Source: Cystobasidium ongulense
Taxonomy: Eukaryota > Basidiomycota > Cystobasidiomycetes > Cystobasidiales > Cystobasidiaceae
DNA length: 64,000 nucleotides
Direction of reading: 5' to 3'
Assembly: GCA_022835595.1 (NCBI GenBank)
Contig: BQUP01000006.1
Span: 1,384,293-1,448,292, forward strand
The position numbers were made by a program, and so were the translations under genes. Under the pieces are notes generated by a model that had not been told where the DNA came from, ran no database searches, and saw only the letters and a list, made by a program, of their open reading frames with translations. This document shows positions 23,022 to 34,117 of this stretch, in pieces; positions within the stretch are counted from its first letter, which is position 1; every line of letters starts with the position of its first letter.

Positions 23022-23574
23022 ATGAGTATACATGCCCCTTCTGAGGTCGAGGCAACCCTGCAGCGCCTTTCGCAGCACCGTGGCGTCCGAGGTGTGATGA
23101 TACTCAGCAACGATACTGGAAGAGTGCTGCAGCATACCGGAGCCATGCTCGAAACCCCTGCTAGCCCAGCAGAGGAAGACACTGCTTCTGAGAGCGTACG
23201 AAGGTCTGGATCTGAAAATCAGGAAGACGAGAAAGATGCTGCCGGTCCTGCTAATGGCCACAATGTACCTCTGGTCAACGCGACTGTGCGCAAGTATGCA
23301 GATGCCGTTAGACGTATTGTCGCCGCTACCAAAGATGCTGTGGAAGGTCTCGACGAGAAGGTGGGCATGTTCCCCTGTAATTCGCGTTGCGCCATGCTCA
23401 TGAGACCGTCTAGGATGCTTTGCGGTTCCTGCGCATGCGGACTGGACGCTACGAAATGATGATCACGCCTGGTAAGTTTGCTCGGTAAGACCTCTTCGAG
23501 TCGCACGCTAATCGGCTACAAAACAGAGAAAAAGTACACCCTGGTCGTCTTCCATGATCCCAGCTCAAATTAGA
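23022..23574 (+). CDS. Dynein light chain, roadblock/LC7 type
   Basis: Three exons: 23022-23360, 23414-23471, 23528-23574; 147 residues. It begins MSIHAPSEVEATLQRLSQHRGVRGVMILSND, matching the roadblock helix and first strand, and ends with a KDALRFLRMRTGRYEMMITP strand and KKYTLVVFHDPSSN. The family dimer binds the dynein intermediate chain in cytoplasmic dynein; some members act in other complexes. An acidic insert of about 40 residues (ASPAEEDTAS through DEKDAAGPANG) sits between strand 1 and the central helix; the usual length is near 100 residues, so the insert explains the excess. The introns, 53 and 56 nt, keep the frame. Confidence 0.9.
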
Positions 23575-23716
23575 GCTCTCCCACATCAATATAGCCTTTG
23601 CTGCGATTGAATAGGATACCCTTTCGTTCCATACCCCGATAGTCACAGTTGCATCACTCCAAGTCGTGCGTGTACACAATGTCTGCAGTACTTTATGTAG
23701 TTTACGATATGTACAA

Positions 23717-25631
23717 TCATTTGAGCAGTACCGTTTGCGGAGGCAAACGTGGCCTGCCAATTGTCGAACTACTACCACTACTCAAACTTTCGCTTCCACT
23801 ATGACTTCGTGTACTACTACTTTTCTCTTTGACTGCTTTGACTGGATCACCGCTCTTGCTGCGACTGCGGCTAAGCGGCGAGACTATGTGCACACGCAGC
23901 AATTCGGAAATGGAAGTCTTCCTCATCATGGTTGGTGCTTCTAGAGGCGACAAAGATGGACCTGACGGCCGCATGTCAAAGTACGACTGATGCTGGAGAT
24001 TGGCTCCGTCTTGACTTGCGCCTGCCGTGTTCAATGTCTCCGTTGAGCCTGGTCCATCTGTCCCTGTGCTCGCGGTCGTCGCTAGACTGCTCGACCGCGA
24101 CATAGGTGGAGGGGTTGGAAAATGTGCGGCTCGTATATCCTCTTTGTCTTCGAGCTCTTGCAAGTGTGACGATGCAATGCTATCCAATGACTCTCGCCAC
24201 AGAGAGTTCTTGCGCTCCATGTGAGGACGTGCTTCCATGCTTCTCTCATGTCTGTCCTCTTCGAGAGATAGCCAGCTGTATTCGGCTGGTTTAAATGTGT
24301 CACTCGAATCGATGTTCGCGCCATCTGAACTGGACGCCTGGCTCGAGGGCCTGTTCTTTATCTCGAGAATCTCAGGTATTGCACTGGGCTGAGATACAGA
24401 CCTTGATGTAGATGCAGTCTTTGAACTTCCCGAGCTCCATCGCAAGGACGAAGCACCTGACCTTGAAGATAGGCTTGATCGGGGAGATATCGTTTCGTGA
24501 GTATCTCCAGAACTATAGGTCTTTTTGCCCGTGGGAGGGGCAAACAATGGACTCGCTTCTCGAGAGCTATACTGAATTCCTGGACTCGCTTCAGCTGAGG
24601 TAGCTCGAGTAAAGCGTGAGGGTATGTTGGATACCGGCGGCGATGACAAGGGCGTCCGTGCCTTGGTAGCGGCAGCTGCTCTAGGTGCAGTGTGAGCGTG
24701 TCCTATCGAACCTGACAAGAAGGCAGTACCTCCTGCATATTGACTGGTCGAGGTTGATGTTGAGGTCGAGGAGGAAGAATTGTTTCGTGTCATAGAGTGG
24801 GAATTGGAGATCTGCGAGTGTGTCTTTCGCATGTCCGGAGAAAATACATCCTGGAAGTAGGATTCTTGATCTTTCTCTGGAGTGATCACTCCTGAAAGGA
24901 AGCTAGTCTTGCTATTACTACTTGAAGATGAGGCTTTGCTTCTTTTCAGTATAGACCTGCTAGGCGAGTCTATTGGTGTTTGGGCAACGTATGATCCTTG
25001 CAGCGGACTACTATACGCTGAGGGCAGATGAAAGTTTGTATTCGAGCGCGAACAGGTCGACGACGAAGACGACTGAGTTCGACCCATATAATTATGGCCG
25101 GAAGCTAGACGCGTTTCTCGTTCCCGTCTAGCAGCTTCGATCACAGGATACTGTTCTTCCAGTCCATCGCGAACGCTTGGGTGAAGCATGGGTCTATATG
25201 CCAGCATGAGAGCTTCGACGTCAATATCGTCCAAGGTTGGGGCTGGCGCTCGTCCCTCTCCATCTGAACGGTAGAAGGCAGGATCTCTGTGACAATAAGA
25301 CAACGATGGAATTAGCACCGGTGACTTGTATTGTCGCTTTGACAGGCGGAATAACGCGTAGGGAAGCTTGAGAATCTCACCTGCTGTCAATGACACTTGA
25401 AGCGGTGTGCCTGCTTCCCTGTGCTGTCTTCCTTATCTTCTGGCTAGCATCTTGTTTCACCATATTGCCACATGTGTCACAGGTGGAGTTGTAACAGCTT
25501 GCTTGAGAAGGGCAAGCAGCAGACTTGTAGGCTTTGTGCGTGTCGTTCAAATGGTCGTTTTGAGAGAGCTTTGCATGTGGGTCGATTAAAGATTCCCGGT
25601 ATTCCCGACTTCGTTCTTCTGGTCTGCTCAT
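23717..25631 (-). CDS. Serine-rich protein of unknown function with N-terminal Cys cluster
   Basis: Two exons, 25631-25381 and 25286-23717; 606 residues. I do not recognise a family. The N-terminus is polar, with a cysteine cluster (CPSQASCYNSTCDTCGNMV) that could bind metal. The junction gives SSVIDSRDPAFYRSDGEG. An acidic helical segment follows (PTLDDIDVEALMLAYRPML, then LEEQYPVIEAARRERETRL). The rest, about 450 residues, is disordered and Ser/Thr rich with SP and RS sites suggesting heavy phosphorylation. Near the end are SISELLRVHIVSPLSRSRS and RPRLPPQTVLLK, possible docking motifs. ATG at 25631 is the first in frame. It converges on the roadblock gene, with only 142 bases between stops. 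Confidence 0.7.
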
Positions 25632-26669
25632 GTCCAAAAAAAGGTCCCGAGATGACGCCTCCGAAAAGATGGTTTCCAGGAAAGTCTGAGAGTGATGCCA
25701 ATCTAATTTCTAGTTGGCCGCGTTGATGCTATCGGCTTGTATACCTGGCATGGGCGGACAGCAAGTTGAACTGAAACGACTGCTCCCATACAAAAGTCAG
25801 AATTGAAAGATTTTCGAAGGTCCCGGGACTATCAAGGGCTGTCCTGGCAGCTAGGCACATCCACATGCACTAGTGCGGTAGCAACAGTGTGGGGACGCAC
25901 GGCGCGAGACAATGCTTAGATGATAGCACAAAGCTTGAACGGTCCAATTGGGCGGGTCTGCTTCCGTAGGCTTGTCACTGTTCGCGGCCAGGAAGGAGCC
26001 CACTGCTAAACACGAAAGCTTCGGGAAGAGCTATAAACGCCTTTCAGGAACCTTGAACAGCGGCTCTCGAGAAAATTTGCTCATCCATTTGCGCGAAGCC
26101 AGGCGCTTGGACGTAACTTCAAGTGATGGCTAGACCTTGACATGTTCTCCTGCTGATAGGGAGCGTAGGTCAAAGCTCTCTAGGCATCACAGTCCCAGCG
26201 AAGAAGCTACACGCGTGTCAGCATTTTGACCAGTCCGCCAGCGAAGACCCGCCTGCCCAGTGGGTGATCGAGGTGATTGTGAATACAGAGTCGTAGACAG
26301 ATGCAGCATGTCAGTGGTTGGTATCATAGCTGGTGGTTTGCCGACCCGGTCGATAGTAGGCGCCCTCGTCTGTCGTCGCCGTTGCTGCGCTGCTATTATT
26401 CGGGCTGCGGCTTTGGGCTTCTCACGCGTGCAAGCAAAACAGCAGTTGCTGTCTGCGAGCAGCGCAGGCTACTTAGCATCATGCCAATGCCTCGTCTCCG
26501 CGCAGGCCCAGCGGCTTTCTGACCAATACACCGTTCGACACGACACGAGCAGCACGTAGAAAGCAGTCTTCAACTCTGGAGAGTCTGGCGTGCCCTGTGC
26601 TTCCAGCAGCCAGTTCGAATTCGTGAACACTGTCGGACAACTGCTCAGCTTGCTTCCAACACTGCAAGC
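25632..26669. promoter_or_regulatory. Divergent intergenic region
   Basis: About 1 kb between two divergent starts (Ser-rich protein and F-box-like protein). Short frames such as 26260-26559 show no family signal. No repeat or RNA gene seen. Confidence 0.45.
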
Positions 26670-28985
26670 ATGGACCTCGACACGCAAAATTTAGCTGGAA
26701 CTACCATCATACCCACAAGCCCATGTCACCGTGTGCTTCTGACTCCAGAGCTGGCCTCACTCGTGTTTCTGCACGTCGACAAGCCCGCAGCCTTCAACGC
26801 CACCTGCCGACTCTTTCACAGCATCGCTTCAAGCAGGTATGCGGTGTACCGCTGGTTTGACAAGAGGTTCTTCAAATGCGAGCAGCTCTACGAACTTCTG
26901 ACTTGGCCGGGACTGCACAAGCGAGAATACGTGGACGTAGGTGTCTGTCACTAGGACTAGACCTAGCAGAAGCTAATAAGCAGTTGACCTTTCCATTCAA
27001 TTGACGCAGTTCCTGATGGACGAGAAGGCAGTTCCTTGCTCAAGACAATCATTGCATCACATCCACGTGAGTTCTTGTTTCATGGTCTACCCCAGCCAGA
27101 ATGCCACTGACAACCAGATGTACATGTGAACGGATAAGTACGGGCAAGCATCACACGCCACTTGGCGTCTGGCAAGATTGCCAAAACCTCTGGTAGCCAA
27201 TTTCATTACAAGGTATCCTCATTACTATTCTCCACCAAGAATAATTGTGGGTCACGATGAACGTGATGTGGCAGGGTAGGTTAAACAGGCGCGTGACAAG
27301 TTGCGTTTTCTGATCGTTTCCTTTGTTCCTCAGAGCTATCTTTCATATTGAACCCGGAATGCTGACCTATGTGGAATCTATCAATCGCACGAAGCCGGAT
27401 CGGCAGTTTCTGGTAGCTCTGTTTGACCAGTCAGTATCCTTCCGCTCGGGTGTATAAGGATCTTATGACCAAGCTAACTCCGTTACTGGAATGTAGGTAT
27501 GGGCTCCCAGCCTACAACAGAAACGGGTTGTCAAGCTTGGTAGCAGCAATTCTCCTAGTAGGCTGCGACCTCGAGTGGTGGGAGACAATACTCCAGCGTT
27601 AGGCCGGCCTTCCTCACCTAGTACCGAGCGCCTTGGTTGGTGATGTCCTGAAACATTTACTTGCACCAAGTCAGGCGGGATACAACGGATTTTTAGCTCG
27701 CGTGCATCCTGCAATCCTGACAGTCAGTTCTCACTTGCTTACTCTCCGCTAAGTAGGGCAAAACTGAGGGTGTGGTTGGCTGGCAGTCTACTACCGATCT
27801 CATACCCAGCGTATCGTTCCGGCTGCTTGAAAAGGCGGGCAGGGCTGGTTTCTGGAAGTACCTGTGCAGGGTTCCCAAATGTAAGTGACCTAATCTAGAA
27901 AGCAAAGGCACCTGCAAACTTACCGCATGTTCGTGCAGATGTTCTGGACCTACCGGTACCTAGTCATCGAGACTGCCTGGTGGAGATTCCACTTCACGCA
28001 CATTTGGCACGACTTCGCTCCAATCTGATGCTTCTCGATAGGCCACCCGAGACTTTCAAGTAGGTACTTCTTACTAGTCGTATGTGGTAGAAGACAAAGT
28101 TACTAAAGAAGTAGACGCTGCAGCTGCTTTATAGGATACTATTTGGTGTTCTCCGCCTACATGACTACCAAGTCTAGATACAGGTTTCTCGCCGTAGAGC
28201 GTCTCTACTTGATGGCCGTCAAGGAATGCCTAGCACAGTTTCCCGCGGATTTGAAGGATACAATTAGTAGCCTGGTCCTCATCACTGCTGCTTATACAGA
28301 CCGTGATAAATCTAATCACGTCAAGAAGGTCTTGAAGTTATCACAATGCTGGAGCATACAGGCCATGGCCCTGGCCCTGGCGAATCCTACCCTTAGCGCC
28401 TCTGAAATACCTCGAGTGTACAGCTACTTTGCTCGACATGCACCCAAATCGCTTGACCTTACCAGAGCTCTGCAAAGCGCCCTCAAACTGATGTTGAAGA
28501 GTAACGGCAATGTAAGTAGACAAGGTTCTTTGAGCATGACTTGCATGAGTAGCTGGCTGATCGCCACTTCAGGGAGTGCATCTAATTGAATACTCGCGTA
28601 CTGCCCCGTGGATTCTGGCGTCCTTGGAAGAACTCATCCGCGAAGAAGGAATCTCAGGCATCTTTACGCAGTTTCAAGTCGACATGGATCCGACAGACAT
28701 CCTACAAGTCGGTGTATATGACGCTTTACGAGAAGAGCAACGCCTATGTAAGCTTTCCGCCCATAGAAATTATGTGCTAGGCTTACGACAAACGCGTTGC
28801 TTACATATGTAGACCGAGACGAAACGGACAGCAGGCCAGCCAACCTTTCGACATCCGTCGGCCTCTTGTCCATTCTGGATAGGAAGACAAGTCCTGCTCT
28901 CAAGATCATACTACAGGAAGCACGAAGCCTCGGGGAGCATAAAATCGCCCAGCTATACGAGAAAAATGGCGTCTGCGTTATTTGA
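26670..28985 (+). CDS. Uncharacterised protein with F-box-like N-terminus, 11 exons
   Basis: Exons: 26670-26936, 27010-27066, 27139-27212, 27334-27429, 27497-27539, 27603-27722, 27757-27880, 27939-28059, 28124-28511, 28573-28747, 28813-28985; about 545 residues. Residues ~22-60 (LTPELASLVFLHVDKPAAFNATCRLFHSIASS) resemble an F-box, which would suggest a role as an SCF adaptor, but the match is weak. The remainder is alpha-helical and unrecognised, ending QEARSLGEHKIAQLYEKNG. All junctions keep frame. One region is doubtful: in the frame of exon 5 there is a TAG at 27600-27602. I placed a 63-nt intron at 27540-27602; a 45-nt intron from 27558 is possible too, or the gene may really be interrupted. 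Confidence 0.65.
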
Positions 28986-29678
28986 AAAATTCAGGAATAC
29001 TCGCTCTTCCTTTCGGCAGTGTATCATAAGACACGGCAAAGTCCGAAGGTACTCGCCCTTCCCTCACAGCAATCGGCAACCTACATCTCCCGCATGGGAG
29101 TGAAGAAGCAAGAGCTCTCACTCCCACTCCAACCGCAATCGCCGTTCGGGCATCAAATGCCACTGTATGCCACTTCACCGAGCTGTGGCTGCCTTGTCCT
29201 CGACTTGCACTTGGCTTGGGCCGCGCGGAGATCCGTATTTCCGCCCGCGAGTTAATCTTTTGATCTGATCGGGAAAAAGCATAAAGAGACAAACCAGCCC
29301 TGCAAGGTGAAAAGCCGAACTCGCGCCGCAACCGTACACTTCCATTCGACTGAGGGGATTTGCGAGTCGAGCAAAGCTGCCAAGCGAAGAAATGCGTGTG
29401 CGAGTCGGAAAGTCATAAGCCGAAAGCAGGAAACCGCCCTGGACCCTTGTGACTTCTATACCGCCGGGGACAGCGGAGGAGAAACAGGCAATACAAGCTT
29501 TCTGATCTGATAAGATGGGAGACTGAAAAGTCTTTCACCAGCGAGCGTCGTCTCGGCGTCAGCCTGTTCATTCAAATCCTGTTTCTGCAACTCTTCTCTG
29601 CTTTGCTTTCCACTCATCCTCCTCACTGTCACTCGATTCCCGCCTCAATACTCACTTATCGCACTCGAGCTCGCCCAG
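28986..29678. promoter_or_regulatory. Upstream region of the BIM1-like gene
   Basis: A 693-base gap between two plus-strand genes, ending in a CT-rich leader. Nothing else recognised. Confidence 0.45.
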
Positions 29679-30827
29679 ATGTTCTCCGTAGCTTCTGCTA
29701 TCCTGGCTTTGGCCCCACTCGCCGTTCTGGCCGCTCCCTACGACCATGCTGTCCAGACCAGCGATCTCATGAGCAGTACCGGTGAGTAGCATACGTGCAT
29801 GAGTTGTGTTACAGCGCTCTACTAAGCTATGAATGGCTATGATCTCCTCTCCACAGTCAAAATGCACACCCCAGCACCTCGACTCTGGTCTGACTCTACC
29901 GACAGCTGGCAGCCATGCGGAGGCATCGCCTTCAATGGTACCCGCACTCCATTCCCCTTGTGTGAGATAACCTCAACATTGATAGCAATTCTCCGTCACT
30001 GACATGAGCTACCTTCAGCCGGCGGTAACTTCAGCTTCGTAGTGTCGCGCGACGCAGATAGACTCGCATTCAATTACGCCACTGTTGAAGGTGAGCACGA
30101 AGAAAGCATGATCTGCTATGTTAGTCGCTTCTGACTAACTACTGTACAATCCTTTCGTACGTAGACCCAACAAGGAGCTCCGATTTCCAGCTCCTCACCC
30201 ACGAGCTGGCTCCTACCACCTTCCGCGGCCATCATTGCGAGAGCGCCCCAGATTTCGGAGCTCTCGGTTTACAAATCGGTCAAAAGATTACAATCCAAGC
30301 CAAATGGGTAGCTGGAGTTGCCGACACTACTCTCTACCAATGCGCGGACGTAGAATTGGTCGAGTGAGTTGTCTTCACGTGATCTGTTCTTCGCCGAACA
30401 CCGGCTTACCCATCATGCTTCCTGCGTGTAGCCCAGCTACATATCTGCCTACCGGCATGTGCTTCAACGGTGCCTTTGACACTGCGACTCTCGATACACA
30501 AGATTACTCGGATCCTGGCCCAAAGTCTGGTCTTTCAGGAGTGAGTTGCTTTCACGTCGCCGCCAGCAAGCTCGTGAATGTACCTTGAATGTACAATGCT
30601 GATTGGCCTGCTCTGAATTACAGGGCGCTAAAGCTGGTATTGCAGTCGGAGTTGTCGTTGCTGCCCTCCTTCTGATTGGTGGTGGTGCTTTCTTCTTCAT
30701 CAAGAAGCGCAAGGCAGCGCAGGCCGCCTCCAATGCTCACCTACCGAATTACAACGAGGCACATGGCGTACCTACAAATGCCAACCCTGCCCAGGTTGCT
30801 GCCATGGGCGAGAAGCCTCGCGTCTGA
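29679..30827 (+). CDS. BIM1-like (X325-type copper-binding family) surface protein with C-terminal TM
   Basis: Six exons: 29679-29781, 29857-29961, 30019-30090, 30165-30363, 30432-30540, 30624-30827; 263 residues. A signal peptide (MFSVASAILALAPLAVLAAP) leads to an extracellular domain with PCGGIAFNGTRTPFPLSGGNFSF, HHCESAPDF and LYQCADVELVD. The PCGG, FPL-x-GG and NCAD/QCAD-like pattern is that of the BIM1-like/X325 domain, related to LPMOs and linked to copper uptake in Cryptococcus. This assignment is by motif resemblance. Instead of a GPI signal it ends with a single TM helix (AGIAVGVVVAALLLIGGGAFFF) followed by KKRK and a 40-residue cytosolic tail. The usual mature N-terminal His is not directly after the predicted cleavage site. 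Confidence 0.65.
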
Positions 30828-31155
30828 GCTTGCATACGCCAATTCCTATTAAACATTAGAATGTTACGCCTCAAACTCGAGTAACCTCCTTCTCTTCTTT
30901 CATTGTACTGCGACTGCGTGCACAACAATGCTCTCCAGCTAGCTACTACAATACTCTGCTTATACATAGGGTTCTTTGACGATATGCTTTGAGGCTTGCG
31001 AATTTCCTCACTACTCTCTAGTAATACAAACAAACAATTTTCCGTTTGCCAATTCCCTGCTTGCACAGTACGATCATTCATAGCCCAACAGTCTTCTTAC
31101 GTAAAATGGAACTGAGATACTGCTGCCAATAACTAATCAAAGCGTAGTTGCCGTC
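30828..31155. other. Convergent intergenic region
   Basis: A 328-base stretch between the stops of the BIM1-like gene and PHO8. AT-rich 3' flanking sequence; no feature recognised. Confidence 0.5.
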
Positions 31156-33671
31156 TCAATGACGATGCTGACCGTGATAGTGCTGCACTTCGGTCGTAGA
31201 ATGGTTCTGATGCTGACTCTCGAACATGTTAGATTCTGGCTGATACCAAGCAACCATATTATGCGAAAGGGCCTTTGTAATCTGCTTGAGATCAAGTTTC
31301 ATGGTTTGGGCTATGAATTCGCCGATCTAGCCGATGAGGGGCATGTCAGTCACCTTCTTTGAAACCGGAACTTTCAATCGTGCACTCGAAGTATAAAGTC
31401 CTTCTGTATGGTAGCTTAGCAGAAAACTCACCTCAGTGTTTTCACGATTTCCCCCTAGATAAGGACTTGTTAGACTTCTCGGATAGCCATAAAGGTTGAC
31501 ATCGACTCCAGAGTGACCTTCTGTGCTCCAACCGATTTGTGCTCTCCTACTGGGTAATTTGCTCAAAGTGTGAGATAGTATCCAAAGCTCGGTGTTTTCA
31601 TCCACATCTTTGTCCCTCAATATACCGGCAAGTTCTTCATCGTCCGGATCTGATACACCTAAATTTTCCTTGAGGATCTTTCGCAGTGATTCGATATCAA
31701 GTGTATCTGCTTGTGCTCTTACACGTCTAGCGACGTCAAAGGCTGATGATGTTCCATTTGTTAAGGCGTCGGGATACCATGCATAATCTGGATAGGTGCC
31801 ATGAAGTTGATAAGCGAGTGCTAAACCACCAGTTTCATGATCCGAAACGCTGATTATGACAGTGGGCGTTCCTGCTTTGTTAAGCTCGTCGACTTTCTTC
31901 ATTACTCGCTTGACAGTCGCTTGGTACGATAGAATTTCGTGCACATGGCCGACTACAAACGGCAAGCCAAGTGTCAAATTGGATATAATTGTGAGAAACA
32001 CGAGAACTTACCAGGATCGTTCCCATGCCCAGCCATGTCAATCCTTGAACCCTCGATCATCAAGAAGAATCCATGAGCTGAGGAGCTCTCTACAGAACTT
32101 TGTAAGATGTCAATAGCTTTGATAGCCATGTCCTCAAGAGGAGGTTGTCTTTCCTCTTCTTTGTCCGCCATTGACCATCTATCGATCTCATATTCCAAAT
32201 GATCATAGCCGAACAATCCTATTGTGCCTAAGGCACTGGAGTCAGATGCTAAAGCATCGAACTCCGCTCTTGATGTAATGAAGTTATAGGGTCTTTTCTT
32301 GTTTGATTTGTCTTTGCTTGCTTTGATGAGATCAAGATCATCTATGCGGCACGAATGTGAGCTGGTGTTCGGTAGGAAGAAACAGAGTCCTCCCCCAAAG
32401 GCTAGATCAACCTGTGACCCAAGGGGATGCGTTGAGATCATTTGTTCTGTGCAAGCAGTGCATAATCAAACATTCTGCAGGGTATTCAAAGTGGCATTCG
32501 AAGGACTCACCAGCTATAGTCGACTCCATGTCTCGCTCAGGCACGTGGGCATAGAAGGCAGCGGGTGTCGCATGCGTAATGCGCTGTTACAGACGCCGGT
32601 CAGCTCTAGATATCACGGGATGTTGATTCTTACTGATATCGCAACTCACACTCGTGACTGCAAGACCAGTTCTGTATCCTTGATGCTTAGCAGCTTCCAG
32701 TACCGTTCCGCAAGGATCTCTATTTTTCGGTTCTACAGCAATTGCCCTATTGTAGCTTTTCATAGCGCAACTAAAAGCTGTGGCTCCAGCGGCTGAGTCT
32801 GTCACGAGACTATCAGATGATCTCGTTCTTGATTGTCCGATGAGCATCGTGTCTAACGGCAGCATAATACCATAATCGGCTTGTTTTTTCTTCGAAGAGC
32901 TGCTCATGTCCGGGTCGTATGCTGGGTTGAGAGGTGCCCAGCGACCATCTTCGAGGACGAGAGGATCCTTGACTTCGATCAAATGCTGCAGGTAAGACCG
33001 CGCAAAGGTCTCGCTAGCTGGACCATAGCCATCGCTGATCATCAAGATGACATTGGCCTGTGCGTGAAAGTCTGTTAGTGGAAGAAAGCGGGATTCAGCT
33101 AGACTATATACTGTACCTTTGTGACTTGGGAATAGCGCGTTATCTAGAGTAAGATGGTGGGATGGGATTAGCTTGATTATCACTTTGACAGCTGACCTAG
33201 AGAGCCACCCACCGAGGTACAAAGATATGCAATGAGATACCCTAAACCAGTAAGTAACAGCAAACCAGCTCCGATAGCTCTAAAGCCAGGAGATCTCTTG
33301 TTCGCGTCGCGTAGCTTGGTATGGTCCGGTAGTTCCTTGTAGTACTTGAATGACTTCTCACTTTGATGCTCCAGATCTTCAAGGTCAAAGTCGCGGTCGT
33401 GCTGACCTCTATCGCCGTTGGAGGCGATGCCTGCGTGTCTATTGAGCTCGCTATTCTCGTCTACTTCTATCTCGTCCTCGTCGTCTTCGTCCTCGTTGCC
33501 ATGCGTGCGCCAAGGAGTTGACTGGTGTGCGCTGCCCGATTGACCGTTTGCAGCAGAAGTGCTGGGATGGCTACGCATGCCGACCATGGGCATATCATCG
33601 ACTCGCTCTTCCACATCCACCTCTCGCTGCTCGCTCAGCCTGAATTGCTCGTCTGCAGGCGTATAGGGCAT
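31156..33671 (-). CDS. PHO8: Alkaline phosphatase, vacuolar PHO8 type
   Basis: Seven exons: 33671-33213, 33143-33117, 33057-32650, 32583-32511, 32446-32012, 31952-31432, 31326-31156; 697 residues. A cytosolic acidic N-terminus of ~125 residues precedes one TM segment (AIGAGLLLLTGLGYLIAYL), so it is a type II membrane protein as in yeast Pho8. The catalytic domain shows NVILMISDGYGPAS (first metal Asp), VTDSAAGATAF (phosphoserine nucleophile), FFLMIEGSRIDMAGHGNDP and VSDHETGGLAL. It hydrolyses phosphomonoesters in the vacuole. A 27-nt exon (33117-33143, ITRYSQVTK) links TM and catalytic domain. The C-terminal tail is His/Gln rich (ESQHQNHSTTEVQHYHGQHRH begins after residue ~675). In-frame ATG at 33671 has no earlier ATG. 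Confidence 0.93.
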
Positions 33672-34117
33672 CTTCAAACGTGTCTGACAGGTCGGCGAAG
33701 TTTGACTCGCGATAGGACGGCGGAGATTAGCTGCAGTGCCCGAGCAGCCAGTACGGCGGCGTGTTGAGAGTACTCGTAAGCTTCTATCACGGAAGAGCTA
33801 GCTGACTCAAAGCGACCATTTGGTATGGACTCAAACGCCGATATCAGATAGGCAATCGAGCCGTCGCCCTCGACACTTTGTAAGATCTGCATAGAGTAAT
33901 GACACAGCTCTTGCTCGGGAACAGCTTAGTAGGCATTCGTAGACTTCGGGCGTCGAGATCGCTGTGAGCGTGCACCTGCAGCGGCGTTAAGCATCATCTT
34001 AACTGCTCTTCGGCGCAAGCAGTGGCGACATGCTGCTATTTACATCGATACCGTGGCTCCCCCGTTTCTTCCTCTCTCTTTCTCTGCATCCACGTCCGAA
34101 TTGAAGCTCGAATAGTC
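33672..34117. promoter_or_regulatory. Divergent promoter, PHO8 / epimerase-like gene, with long uORF
   Basis: A 446-base region between divergent starts. On the minus strand a 72-codon ORF with its own ATG (33892) ends in TGA at 33674-33676, two bases before the PHO8 ATG. It could be an upstream ORF in the PHO8 leader if transcription starts far enough upstream. No recognised family. Confidence 0.4.
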
